A stretch of DNA of 64,000 bases from Sindora glabra (GCA_020226215.1 CM035230.1:17837883-17901882), one strand, 5' to 3'. Shown: positions 48,047-58,319, numbered from the stretch's first letter. Program-made: numbers and translations. The notes: a model not told the origin generated them from the letters alone.

Positions 48047-50659
48047 ATGGCAGATTTGAGAGAAGAACCAGACACCAAAGCACTCAATGACTATGCCACA
48101 CCAACAGTCATGGATACCATTTCTGGGATCAGGAAACCGCCTATACCAGCCAACAACTTCGAGATCAAGCCAGCCATAATTCAAATGATTCAAGCAAATC
48201 AGTTTGGAGGTTCTCCAACAGAAGATCCGAATGCATATATAGCCAGCTTTCTGGAAATTTGTGATACATTCAAGCATAATGGCGTTTCTGATGATGCCAT
48301 AAGGTTGCGACTCTTCCCTTTCTCACTTAGGGATAAAGCTAAAAGCTGGTTACACTTTTTACCAATGGGGAGCATCACTACATGGAACATATTAGCACAA
48401 AAATTCCTAGCAAAATTCTTTCCTCCAGCAAAAACTGCAAAGATGAGAAATGAGATTGCTTCATTCACCCAGCATGACATGGAAAGCCTTTATGAAGCAT
48501 GGGAAAGATACAAGGAGCTGCTAAGAAGATGTCCTCATCATGGGCTACCAGATTGGCTACAATTACAGACTTTCTACAATGGATTGTCTAATGCTACCAG
48601 AACACTTGTAGATGCTGCAGCTGGTGGATCATTAGTAGGAAAAAGCATATAAGCTGCTATGGAGCTGTTGGAAGAGATGGCAGCAAATGCTTACCAATGG
48701 CTTTCTGAATGCTACACTTCAAAGAAAGCACTTGGAGTCCATGAGCTAGACATTCTAACCACTTTGTCTTCTCAAGTTGCCTCTATATCCAAGCAAGTGA
48801 GTTCATTAACAACTCAAGCAAATGCAATCAGAATTCCTGCAGATGCTTGTGATTTATGTGGAGGTCCTCACATGAACACACAATGCCAAGAAGGCAATCC
48901 ATTCATTCCTTCTCAACCTGAACAAGCCAACTATGTGGGGAATCAAAATCGTCAAAATGATCCTTTCTCAAACACATACAATCCAAGATGGAGAAACCAC
49001 TTTAATTTAGGGTGGAGGAATAATCAGAATGTGTTCAAACCTCAAAGGAATTATCAACAACAAATTCAGCAATCACCACCACAACCAAAGGCAAATTCAG
49101 AATAAGCATTGGCTCAATTAACCATGAATACTTCCTAATTCATGGTCAGAACAGAAGCTACACTTAAGAATCATGAAGCAATCATGCAAAGTCAAGCAAC
49201 TTCAATAAAAAATCTAGAGGTGCAAATGGGCCAAATTGCAAGTATGCTGAATTCCAGACAACCAGGCACTTTACCCAGTGACACTAAAAGAAATCCTAAA
49301 GAGCACATAAAAGCTGTCTCATTAAGGAGTGGGAAGCAATTAAATGAGCCAGAATCAAGGAAGAAAAATGAAGAAGTTCAAAAAGAAGATGAGGTGATTC
49401 CAAGAAGAATAACTTTTCTAGATAATCCTCCACCATATGTTCCCCCAGTTCCATTTCCTCAAAGATTGGTGAAAGCTAAGCTAGACAAACAGTTTAGCAA
49501 GTTTCTAGAGATGTTTAAGAAGTTGCATATCAACATCCCATTTGCTGATGCTTTAGCCCAAATGCCTAGTTATGCAAAATTTATGAAGGAGATTTTATCA
49601 AAGAAATGCAAACTAGAGGATTTCGAAACACTAGCCTTAACTGAAGAGTGCAGTGCAATTCTCCAAAAGAAACTACCACCAAAGCTTAAAGACCCTGGGA
49701 GTTTCTGCATACCCTGTACCATTGGAGAGTGTGAATTCGAAAAAGCCTTATGTGACCTTGGTGCAAGTGTGAATTTGATGCCATTATCTGTTTACAAGAA
49801 GCTGGGATTGGGAGAAGTGAAACCAACTACCGTGTCACTGCAGCTAGCAGATCGTTCAATAAAGCATCCACGTGGAATCCTTGAAGATGTGCTAGTAAAA
49901 GTTGATAAATTCATCTTCCCAGCAGATTTCATAGTGCTTGACATGGAAGAAGACCAAGAAATTTCTATTATTCTTGGGAGACCATTTTTAGCAACTGAAC
50001 GAGCTCTAATTGATGTGCAGAAGGGAAAGCTAACTTTACAGGTTCAAGATGATCAAGTATCTTTCAATATTTTTAAAACTTTTCCATATGAAGATAATAT
50101 CTGTTATAGAGTAGACACACTGACCAATTGCATGAAAGATGTAATGCATAAAACCTACACAGAAGAGCCATTAGTAGTAGGAATGGTTGATGCATCAAAG
50201 TTTACTAATCCTAAAATCTTGAAGCAGATTAATTGCCTTGAGATAAATTCTCCAGTTTTAAACAAGAAACCATTCAAAGGTTTAGGAGAGAGGTCAAGTA
50301 AACTTGTTCCATCAATAGAAAAATCACCAGAATTGGAACCAAAGGCTTATGAAATTGCTAAGCTCTACAAAGAGAAGATAAAAATGTGGCATGATAGGAG
50401 AATTATAAGGAAGGAGTTCACATCGGGGCAAAAAGTACTTCTCTACAACTCAAGGTTAAAACTCTTTCCAGGAAAATTAAGATCAAGGTGGTCAGGGCCT
50501 TTTACTGTGGTTCAAGTTTGGCCATATGGAACTGTAGAGATTCAAGATGGTGACAGGAAATTCAAAGTGAACAGGCAAAGATTGAAAGAATACAATGACA
50601 ATACATTCAACACCATCAAGACTGTCATCACGCTCGAGGAGCCAGTTGGTAAGTATTAA
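48047..50659 (+). pseudogene. Element B gag-protease fused in frame to integrase C-terminus
   Basis: One reading frame, with stops at 48650, 49103 and 49136. Gag (from MADLREEPDTKALNDYATP) includes FSLRDKAKSWLHFLP, WNILAQKFLAKFFP, LYEAWERYKELLRRCPHHG and FYNGLSNATRTLVDAAAGG. A zinc-knuckle-like CDLCGGPHMNTQC follows (about 48848). The 505-codon part holds the protease: catalytic DLGASVNLMP at 49754, flap-side ADFIVLDMEEDQEISIILGR, and INVQ-type end. After SSKLVPSIEKSPELE, where reverse transcriptase should start, the frame passes at about 50335-50347 directly into AYEIAKLYKEKIKMWHDRR and LRSRWSGPFTVVQVWPYG, the integrase C-terminal chromatin-proximal region. Gag would form the particle and protease would mature it. 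The three stops make the full product unlikely without suppression. Confidence 0.9.
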
Positions 50660-50737
50660 AAAAAAAGAAAAAAAAAGGAAATAAAGCAATAGGTTAGGAC
50701 TTTGTCTAGCTAAAGACGTTAAAGAAGGGCGGTTACT

Positions 50738-50831
50738 TAGGAGGCAACCCAAGACTTCTTTCTCTACTCATTTCTTTTCTTTTGACTTATTTAAGCACAC
50801 ATCGCACAGCATTTTTCACTTACAATTTCAG
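50738..50831 (+). promoter_or_regulatory. Conserved post-pol landmark and candidate splice acceptor before the Cys-rich gene
   Basis: CTTAGGAGGCAACCCAAG, shared with element A, is followed by a pyrimidine-rich run (50755-50830) ending TTACAATTTCAG at 50831, 17 bases before the ATG at 50849. This looks like a plant 3' splice site. A candidate donor, CAAGGTGAAG, sits at 48039 just before the gag start. Splicing is inferred, not shown. Confidence 0.42.
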
Positions 50832-50848
50832 CTTTCATCATTCTTATC

Positions 50849-51383
50849 ATGGAGGAATCCCTTGTAAAGCTTAAAAGCAGATTCCCTACTCTTCCCAAAG
50901 ATGTGCTCAGGAAAATCTACAACTATCGATTTGAAAAAATGAAGGCATTTAAGCGTTTGGGTCTTCCCGAGGATATACGTTGGATTATTGAAGCTAAGGT
51001 ACGTTTAGCAGGTGAGTTTTAATGAATCATTTGTTAGACGTATGCCAGGTATGGGAAGAAGTTCTTACTCTAAAAAGAGAAGAGCTAAAAGAATGAGAGT
51101 CTGCCATAAGTGTGCAAGGTGGAATTGTAATAAGCTCTATAGGAATAAAGGAATGATTTCAGTAAATCGAGAGGACAAAATTCGATTAATAAAGGATGGA
51201 CTGAGTAAAGAGTCATTAGATGATATCATTCAGACTCTTGAGACGCATCCTAGTGGATATGTTCATGCTATTCTTCTTGATTTAATGAACTTATTCAATA
51301 CAGAAAAGGAACGCTACAGTCTTGGGGATTTGACTATAAAAGACCCTGTTTGCCAGTTTATAAGAAAATTGGATAGGAAGTAA
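50849..51383 (+). pseudogene. Element B accessory gene 1: basic Cys-rich protein, one frameshift
   Basis: The frame from ATG 50849 (MEESLVKLKSRFPTLPKDVL) ends after 57 codons at 51022. The next frame, readable from 51012 to 51383, continues with no other gap. The shift falls at a TTTT run (51017-51020), so one inserted T explains it. The first part looks helical. The second part has GMGRSSYSKKRRAKRMR, a dense basic patch, directly followed by CHKCARWNC (C-x2-C-x4-C), then a helical C-terminal region of about 80 residues. A basic Arg/Lys patch before a Cys cluster resembles the Cys-rich nucleic-acid-binding proteins of carlavirus-type plant viruses, several of which suppress RNA silencing. That link is by eye and needs testing. 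The total of about 175 residues would be longer than those proteins usually are. It is not an Athila core gene. Confidence 0.62.
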
Positions 51384-51472
51384 ATCCTCAGCTCATAGAA
51401 GCCATTTAAGCCGTTACTGAACGAAAAATCAGAGGAAGATGTGAGCCATAATCATAACTACTGTACATATTA

Positions 51473-51712
51473 ATGTTTGTCTGCTTTACTTTTCCTTTAT
51501 CTTTTTATCTTTACAGCTGCTTTTTAACTTTCTGTACATTTCTCTTCTTTTTAAGTTTACCTTTTCAGCAACTTTTTGACTTTCTTTACATTCCGTATTC
51601 TACTTTATTCATGCCATTATTATACTTGTTAGTTTTACACAGCATTTTTTTTATCTTTTTCTGATATTGTCTGATTTGTATGATTTCTTTGTTTCTGCTT
51701 TTGTTTTATAAG
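51473..51712 (+). promoter_or_regulatory. T-rich tract and candidate splice acceptor before the LOG-like gene
   Basis: About 240 bp of T/C-rich sequence ends in CTTTTGTTTTATAAG at 51712, 29 bases before the LOG-like ATG. A short upstream ATG (51714) in another frame would overlap the start. The layout parallels that in front of the Cys-rich gene. Confidence 0.4.
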
Positions 51713-51741
51713 GATGCATTTCAACAATCACACTTTGCAAA

Positions 51742-52365
51742 ATGTCTGAAGGTGAGAGTAAAGAAGAGGAAGAGGTTGAGAAACCATCAAAATGTAGATT
51801 TAAATTTATCTGTGTTTTTGGTGAATCTTATGCTGGAAAGAATGTAGAATTTCTGATAGCAGCAACTGAACTTGGTCATGCATTAGCTGCTAGAAAGATT
51901 GCTTGTGTGCATGGAGGAGGGCTTAATAGCTTAAAAGGAAGTGCAACATTTTCTGCCAACATTATAGGAAGCAAAATACTGAGTATCCTTGTGAATGGTT
52001 TAGATGATAAGAAATATGTCATCAGTAACACATTAAAGGTTTCAAACTTGCCTGAACGTATTGGATGCATGCTTTACAATGCTGAAGCCTTTATTGCTTT
52101 ACCTGGTGGTTTAGAAGCATTAGATGGAATTTCCAGCATTGCATATTGGATTAACTTGAACTTTCATCAGAAGCCAGTAGGTTTATTAAATGTTAATGGT
52201 TTTTATGATAGTTTGCTGTCCTTTTTAGATCAAGCTGTGGAATAGGGATTCATACCCCAAGCGACTCGCCGTGCCATAATGTCTGCTTCAACTGCTGATC
52301 AGCTGATTGACCAACTACAAGGCTATACACCTAAACTACATCTATCAGTGAAAAAGATAGATTGA
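51742..52365 (+). pseudogene. Element B accessory gene 2: LOG-like (cytokinin riboside monophosphate phosphoribohydrolase family) protein
   Basis: An acidic start (SEGESKEEEEVEK) leads into a lysine-decarboxylase-like/LOG fold: FKFICVFGESYAGKN (residues 20-34), ATELGHALAARKI (41-53), GGG at 58-60, ERIGCMLYNAEAFIALPGG (105-123) and HQKPVGLLNVNGFYDSLLSF (142-161). The frame is open for 167 codons. A TAG at 52243 follows AVE, and homology continues for 39 codons (GFIPQATRRAIMSAS) to TGA at 52363; the total of 207 codons is near normal for the family. LOG enzymes release active cytokinin bases in the cytosol. Here the GGGxxGLMG motif is GGGLNSLKG and PGGxGTxxE is PGGLEALDG, so the catalytic Glu is gone while the Arg at 106 stays. 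Plant LOG genes have several introns and this copy has none, indicating capture through RNA. Catalysis is unlikely; an altered role is possible. Confidence 0.84.
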
Positions 52366-53815
52366 CAATCTCTAACCAGCAGTCAGAAGCATGAGCCAGA
52401 TACCACTCTCCGGTTGTAACTTTCTTTACTCTTATGGTTTTACTCCCAAAATTTCTTTTATGTGTGAGTTGCTTATGCATTTCCTTTTAATAAACCCTTT
52501 TTGTTAATCTACTGAAGACATTGAGGACAATGTCTACATTAAGTGTGGGGGGAATAAAAATAAAAAAAATTACTTTTTAGGATATTTTGGTAGTAAAACC
52601 ATGAGATTTGTATATAAAAAAAGGGATAGCCAAGTAAAGAGTTATTTTTTGCTCTTGATACGCATCCTAAAAAAAAATAAAAAATATTTTCCTACTTATT
52701 AGGTTCTTTTCAATAATTTTAAAGATTTCATAGCATGATTGAACAACTTTCTTACTTCTTAGAATTGATAGGTTTGGCAATGGATTCTGAGTTGGATTGA
52801 GTTGGAAACCTTTAACCGTGAGATTTTGAGCCTACTTGTTGAATCAGTATTATATTTCTTGTGTGTGATATTCACCTGTTAAGTTGTCACTCTAGAACTT
52901 GCATAAAATCTGGTTGAGATTACAATTTACATGCATACTCAGATATGATAAAGGCATTTTTTTTTCTTTTTCCTCAGTTAGAACCAAATAGCCAACTCTG
53001 CAGTTTTACCATTGATAAACCCCTTTGAGCCTAATTAATCATTTCTTTATTTTAACCCATTAATATATCATTTAATGAAATATCAATTGTCTTTACTTAA
53101 CCCTAGGGATTAGTAGAGCATTCGAATCTTTGAAAAATGGGTTTTTGACAAAGTGTGGGGGAATATGTATTATTAACTTCAAAGTTGCAAGGGTTTTCTT
53201 TCAAAAAAAAGAAAAAAGAAAAAAAATAGTTCAAAAAATATATAAAACAAAACAAAAAAAAAAGAAGAAGAAGAAGAGAGAAATTGATGTGTACTTGAAT
53301 TTGAATCTTGGGCTGTTATATTGAGATAAAATCATTTAGAGATTACTTATGTTTTAATTGCTCTATTAATTTCTTTCTTTGCTTCAACTTTTCATATCCC
53401 TGTTTTATCTTTTCTTTACCTTGGCCTCATTACAACGCTTAATAAGGCCTTTTGATTTGAAGTGTGCATGTAAATCAGGTAGTGGAGATTGAGAATTTAC
53501 GCAAGCCTATGGTAGTGCAATCTTTGATAGGATGAATTTGAGTGAAACACTTGCCCATAAACACTTGAGAGAGGATGAGTTGCAATGATTATATCATTCT
53601 GGTTCAATCCTTCTCAAATGAAGTTGCAATCCCTTTTTGGTTTTATATGTTAAGATTTGTTAATTCATGAATGCTATGATATCTTTGTACTTTAATTATC
53701 TTTCTTATATTTTTGTACTTTTTATCTCATGGGTAGATTAGTATTAGTATTAGTATTAGTTTTCTTCTGTTTTGTGTTTGTCCGAGGACGTCCAAAAGCT
53801 AAGTGTGGGTGAATT
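52366..53815 (+). other. Element B 3' noncoding region
   Basis: It contains ACATTGAGGACAATGTC and TTAAGTGTGGGGGG (about 52518-52552), a GTGAGATTTTGAGCC block, an A/G-rich tract (53205-53285) and, just before the LTR, the polypurine-type word AAGTGTGGGTGAATT (53801-53815). The order matches element A (41208-43021). No gene is recognised. Confidence 0.7.
53801..53815 (+). other. Element B polypurine tract
   Basis: AAGTGTGGGTGAATT abuts the 3' LTR and is the likely primer for plus-strand DNA synthesis. Confidence 0.6.
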
Positions 53816-55381
53816 TGATACGTAAAATATTTACATATTTATTTTCCCTTGTATGATGCATTTTTGGATGTTATCTTGTTTAATTTAATAAATTTAGTTG
53901 CATTTTGTGAATGGGTCTTGAATTTGAAATGAAATCAAATCTTTTAGATAATGTTGTATTTTGACGCTGTTTCAGGTTTTAGGCTATATCTGGAGTTCTA
54001 AATGTTGGATTGGGTTGTTCTTTATATGGTTACAAAGATAAGAAAAATACCTACAATCTTCATGTTTAAAGAAAAGCCCAGTTCAGAATCTAAGGATCTC
54101 AAATTCTGCTTGGAAAATGAAATAGTAGTTTTGACAAAATCTGACCTTTGGTTACTAATCTGATCATAACTTGAGATAGAAATGTCAAAATTAGGAGTTC
54201 TTTGTGGCATTTGAAATTTAAGATCCGGATCTACAACTCCTATGTTGATAGGAAGATGTAAATCTTCCATTCTAGTAGTGAAAAATTACCAACAAGTCAG
54301 AAGAATTGTTGCTGCGAAAATCAAGAAGGGTAGTTAAAGACCATGAATGGTAGCTAAAGAATGTGATTGGTAGCTATTGGTTAAGATTTATGACTTGAAG
54401 CTGATTCATTCACCTATAAATAGGTAGAAGTAGAGATCATTTGCAAAAAGCATTGATTCATGCATCTTAGATAGTAGTTTAGTTCATGCATTCTTAGTTC
54501 TTGTATGCCTCCTACATGGAAGGCTAGGTTTTCCTCCTATATGGAAGGTTTTACCTCCTACATGGATGGATAGTATTTATATTTTCATGCATTTGTAATT
54601 ATAATCTTATGTTTGTATCATGAATGTGATGATGTTTCTATTTTATTTTGAGTTTATTTTTAATTTCATTATATTCTAATTTTTCATCTTCCTAGGGTGA
54701 TGACGTAACTTGATAATAACAGATTGAATTCTAATCTATTGAAACTAATTTCAATTTTCTTTCCTAGATTGAGTTTTAATTATTGCTCTTAATGCTTTCA
54801 ATTGATTGGCCACCTTTTGAATGAACTCAATATGTATGTTGAGACCGGAAGGAGATACATGTGTATGGAACCTATAATTAAAACCGTAAATTGCATATGA
54901 AATAGGAATATATTCATATGGTTTATGTAGTCTTAATGAGTTCCATAAATCCTAATGCATGATTAGTTATTTTAATTCACATAGGAATATAGTGAATTAG
55001 CAATTAATTATAGAATTACTTGACCTTGGAAGAGGCTAGTAATTAATTTAGGGAAACTCGACTATCAATTAAGGGAGTTAAAATTGGATTAGTGTAGATA
55101 GATGATTCAATCCGAAATTATTAAGTGAAGTCTGATCCCTAGATATTTTATTCATATTTATCTGTACTCCAATTGCATTCATTTTTATTTTAAATATTTG
55201 TGCATCAATCTTTATTTACTCACTTCATTTCTAACTAATTGATTTGCCAAATAGTATTAGGGTTATTAATTTTTGTACTTAGTGAAACAATCCTCGTGGG
55301 AATGATACTTTCTCATCACTTTATTACTTGTTTACGACAGTGTGCACTTGCGCTAATTGATAAACCATTTTACATGTAACA
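53816..55381 (+). repeat. Element B 3' LTR
   Basis: It is 1566 bp against 1563 bp for the 5' LTR, with scattered substitutions and small indels, and begins TGATACGTAAAATATTTAC and ends TTACATGTAACA. It carries the matching TATA box at 54415-54422. Confidence 0.93.
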
Positions 55382-55445
55382 ATATCACATTATTTCAACA
55401 AACCAAATTTTAATCTAATTATGGTGCATAATAATGTGCTAATCA
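55382..55445 (+). repeat. Element A 3' LTR, final segment
   Basis: After B's duplicated ATATC, the A LTR resumes with ACATTATTTCAACAAACC, matching 34935 onward, and ends GTGCTAATCA. TAGGA follows as A's right target duplication. Confidence 0.8.
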
Positions 55446-56600
55446 TAGGACCACGTTAGCAAAAGGTCATGAATGAATGGATTTAGTAAGTGTTCAACTA
55501 TACCATTGACTATTACTTGACAATCAAGTTAAGGTGATGGTCGATAAGCCCTTGGTTTGCAAGGTTGAAATCCCAATGTTAAACATTTTGGTCCAAATAG
55601 TGGATGAAGCCCACAAAACCTTCATCACATGATCAGTGGCCATTATTGAGTACCTAATGAAGGTATCAACATATATTTCCCCCATTAATAAAGTGGTTTA
55701 TATATTTTTTGAAGTTATTTTAATACTGTGTTAAACTACTAATTATTGTTATTTGTATTTTAGCAACCTCTTGATCATGCTAAAAATGAGTTACAACCTT
55801 CTGACGTTGCCTGAAAAAAATAGTAATGATGCCTTTAGATTGGGTAAGTTTGTACTATCTTCAATTAACTAAACACAAATTAATTGAACTGCAATCTAAA
55901 TATTAGTTTAATTCATGTCAATCCTAGAGCTAGAGTTTCTTTGACATGTTAGGATTGATGAATGTTACATATTGATTCCTAGATTCATATCAACTTGATA
56001 TACAATTTGCACTAGAAGAGGATAAAACATAGGGTTACATTGTCATGGCTTTATTGCATTAACCCAATAAAAACTCCTACTTTGCACTATACCACAAAGT
56101 GTAAGTCTTATCTATGCTTTAGTAATGATTTTTTTTTATGTTAAACAAATTGTAATCTACTTTGAACAATTCCTTAGAAGGAGCTTTAACAATAGCCTAT
56201 CAGTGGGGCTTGAAAGTAAAGCTAGACAAATCTTTTAACTAGGTAGAAGTGCAAGTATACAATTAATAGTAAGATTGTATCATGTTTAACCTACAATATT
56301 TTGCATCAATGGGATCAAACTGACCTTTTGTTTTAATGTAGTGCCTAAAACAACCTGAAAATATGGAATATGGCTATTATATTATATGCTACATGTTTGA
56401 TTTATTGTTTGTTCATATACTCCTTACCAAAGTAATCACTTGAATATTTATAATTCATCATATGCTAAATTAATTAATTAAATTAGTTTTAATGATAATA
56501 TGTTAATTGTGTATAAATTGCAGTACTTTGGAGAGAAGCCATAGCCATATAATGGAGAATAACTTAATGGGGTTGGAAAGCCATGGGTAAAATATTTCCT
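55446..56600 (+). pseudogene. Old CACTA gene debris, right of element A
   Basis: Pieces such as KVMVDKPLVCKVEIPMLN and VQIVDEAHKTFIT (about 55525-55630) resemble a conserved block of En/Spm second-gene proteins (DUF8039-like). A following region may be a remnant of their Ulp1-like protease domain. Frames are broken by stops and apparent introns. It may continue the debris at 32345-33379 across the element A insertion. Motif recognition is weak. Confidence 0.3.
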
Positions 56601-56636
56601 TAAGACCAAATTTAAACTGTAATGAATGTCTTTAAT

Positions 56637-58303
56637 GCTTTGTTTGGATTAGGAAGAAATTAAAGGAGAAAAAAAATGAGAGAAAGAAATTAGAGTAAAA
56701 AAAATATTGAAAAGAAAGAATTTTCTTTTTGGTCGTTTGGTAGAAGAGAAAATGGGAAAGAAAAGAATAAGAGAGAAGATGTTTTCTTTTATTTGGATGA
56801 AGAGAAAGTTAGGAAGAAAAAATGTAATGGGATAAAATGACTATAGTGCCTTTAGAGTATAACATATATAGATAGTTATAATATAAATTTACCAAAATAA
56901 AAAAGAAATTATTTCTTAGATTAGAAAAATGTATACAATTAATCAACGGTAAATTTTTTTTAAAATAATTAAATATTCATACCATAAATCTATCAAACTC
57001 AATAAGAATTTTTTTGTTAATGAGAAAATAATATACAATTAATTAGTAGCAAGCTTCTATTACAAATTGAAATATTTCTAATAATGCTCATCACATATAA
57101 CCCCTGAGAATTTAAAACTAATCTGGTTACCACATTGTCCACCCTAAATGTGAAGGATCTCCCTCATTTGCCCTATAATCAAACAACAAAATTATAATTC
57201 AACTTCATCAAGAACTCAAATTTGAACATACACATTTAATTAATCAAATATCTTGTAAATTAAGCTCTAACTTTTGATCTAAATTATTATTTGAAAGCCA
57301 TCAAAAGATCTGCAAAGAAAAAAAATACAAAATTCAATTAAAAAATGCCAATTACAGTTGAACTCACATTATAAACAAAGTAAACAAAGAGAATAGATTT
57401 GGAAAAAGACGTAAAAAATACATCCAATTTTGGAGATACAAACACAATCAGTAGAAAGAAGTAATAGCATAATGGAATCACACATTAATTAATGCTTTAA
57501 ACATGAACATTAAAGAATCCTTGGTAAATTCAACACATATTCAAGAAAAAAACTACCATGAAGCCAATAAACATGTAAAATAAACTAATGAAATAAAAAA
57601 ATAAGCATGCAAATGAGTAAAATGAAATAAAAAACTATAGTCCAATGACATTAGAAAGAGCATTATACCAGAACAAAATAAGAAGAAGCTACAAAGAGTA
57701 TTAGGTTAGGTATCCAATAGAATTGTGTTAATAGTAACCTGGAATAATGGATGCCAAACCCATTCAAGCTGTGCAAAGAAGAGGAAAGGGATGTAACAAC
57801 CATCGCCGAGTTTGCATAGGACCTTATCATCCGCATCCATCTTGCTCTACTAAAGTCCATTAGCAGTAACCTCTCAACTGTCATCCTCCATGGTAGATTG
57901 ATGGATACCAATCCCCTCTGCACATCTGAGCAACTGTTTACCCAACTAAACTACAAATGACAAGAATGATAGAGAGAAGTTTAAAAACACATCTCTTTTA
58001 CCTAATTAGCACACGGTTGAGGATAACGATAACTCCTTGGGTCCAGTAATAACACTTTAGCACTAGGTAGGAGATGAGGGCACCCAATGGAAAATGAAGT
58101 ACCATAAGTTCTTCTCCCCCAATTTCTCCCTACAAATGAGGTGACAAAAATTTCATGGATTTGACAAGTTTTTTTCCCCTCAGAATTTCTTTCCCTTCCT
58201 TTTTCAGCCCTACAACCAAATGAAAGAAACCTTAATTCCCCTTATATTTTCTCCCCCCTTTTTCTTTTTGCCTTAATTTCTACTGTTCCAAATACAAGAT
58301 GAG
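56637..58303. mobile_element. Possible DNA element with imperfect inverted ends
   Basis: The left end reads TTTGTTTGGATTAGGAAGAAATTAAAGG over its first part, and the right end reverse-complemented reads TTGTATTTGGAACAG then AGAAATTAAGG. Both are followed inward by A/G-rich runs. No convincing target duplication was found. An 86-codon minus-strand frame at 57663-57923 matches no family I know. The class (hAT or Mutator-like) is undecided. Confidence 0.35.
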
Positions 58304-58319
58304 TGTTGCCAAATATTAC

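Larger units (their letters stand above)
46248..55381 (+). mobile_element. Element B: young non-autonomous Athila-type element carrying LOG-like and Cys-rich genes
   Basis: LTRs are 46248-47810 and 53816-55381, beginning TGATACG and ending GTAACA. The perfect 5-bp duplication ATATC flanks it (46243-46247 and 55382-55386). The primer-binding site fits tRNA-Asp with one mismatch. Order inside: gag, protease joined to the integrase C-terminus, a Cys-rich basic protein, a LOG-like protein, a noncoding tract and the 3' LTR. Reverse transcriptase, RNase H and the integrase core are absent, so it needs proteins from an autonomous relative. The LTRs are nearly identical by eye (scattered substitutions only), so insertion is recent relative to element A. 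Confidence 0.92.
33385..55445 (+). mobile_element. Element A: old Athila-type (Ty3/gypsy) LTR retrotransposon with nested insertions
   Basis: The 5' LTR is 33385-34994. The 3' LTR starts at 43022 and ends at 55445 but is split by two insertions. Flanking words TGGGA (33380-33384) and TAGGA (55446-55450) look like a 5-bp target duplication with one mutation. The primer-binding site fits tRNA-Asp, as in Athila-type elements. The inside holds gag and protease debris but no recognisable reverse transcriptase, RNase H or integrase. It was later hit by a 2.9-kb insertion in gag, a 1.7-kb solo LTR in the 3' LTR, and element B. The LTRs differ heavily by eye, so the insertion is old. Confidence 0.83.

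Noticed and set aside
51742..52245. LOG-like frame as an ordinary host cytokinin gene
   Set aside because: It lies between the gag/protease region and 3' LTR of element B, lacks introns, and has both family signature motifs altered.
46248..55381. Element B as an endogenous pararetrovirus
   Set aside because: It has paired LTRs, a 5-bp target duplication, a tRNA-Asp primer site and Athila-type gag, all of an LTR retrotransposon; no virus movement or polymerase gene is seen.
57663..57923. Minus-strand 86-codon frame
   Set aside because: No recognisable domain, no splice or promoter support, and it lies inside a probable DNA element.
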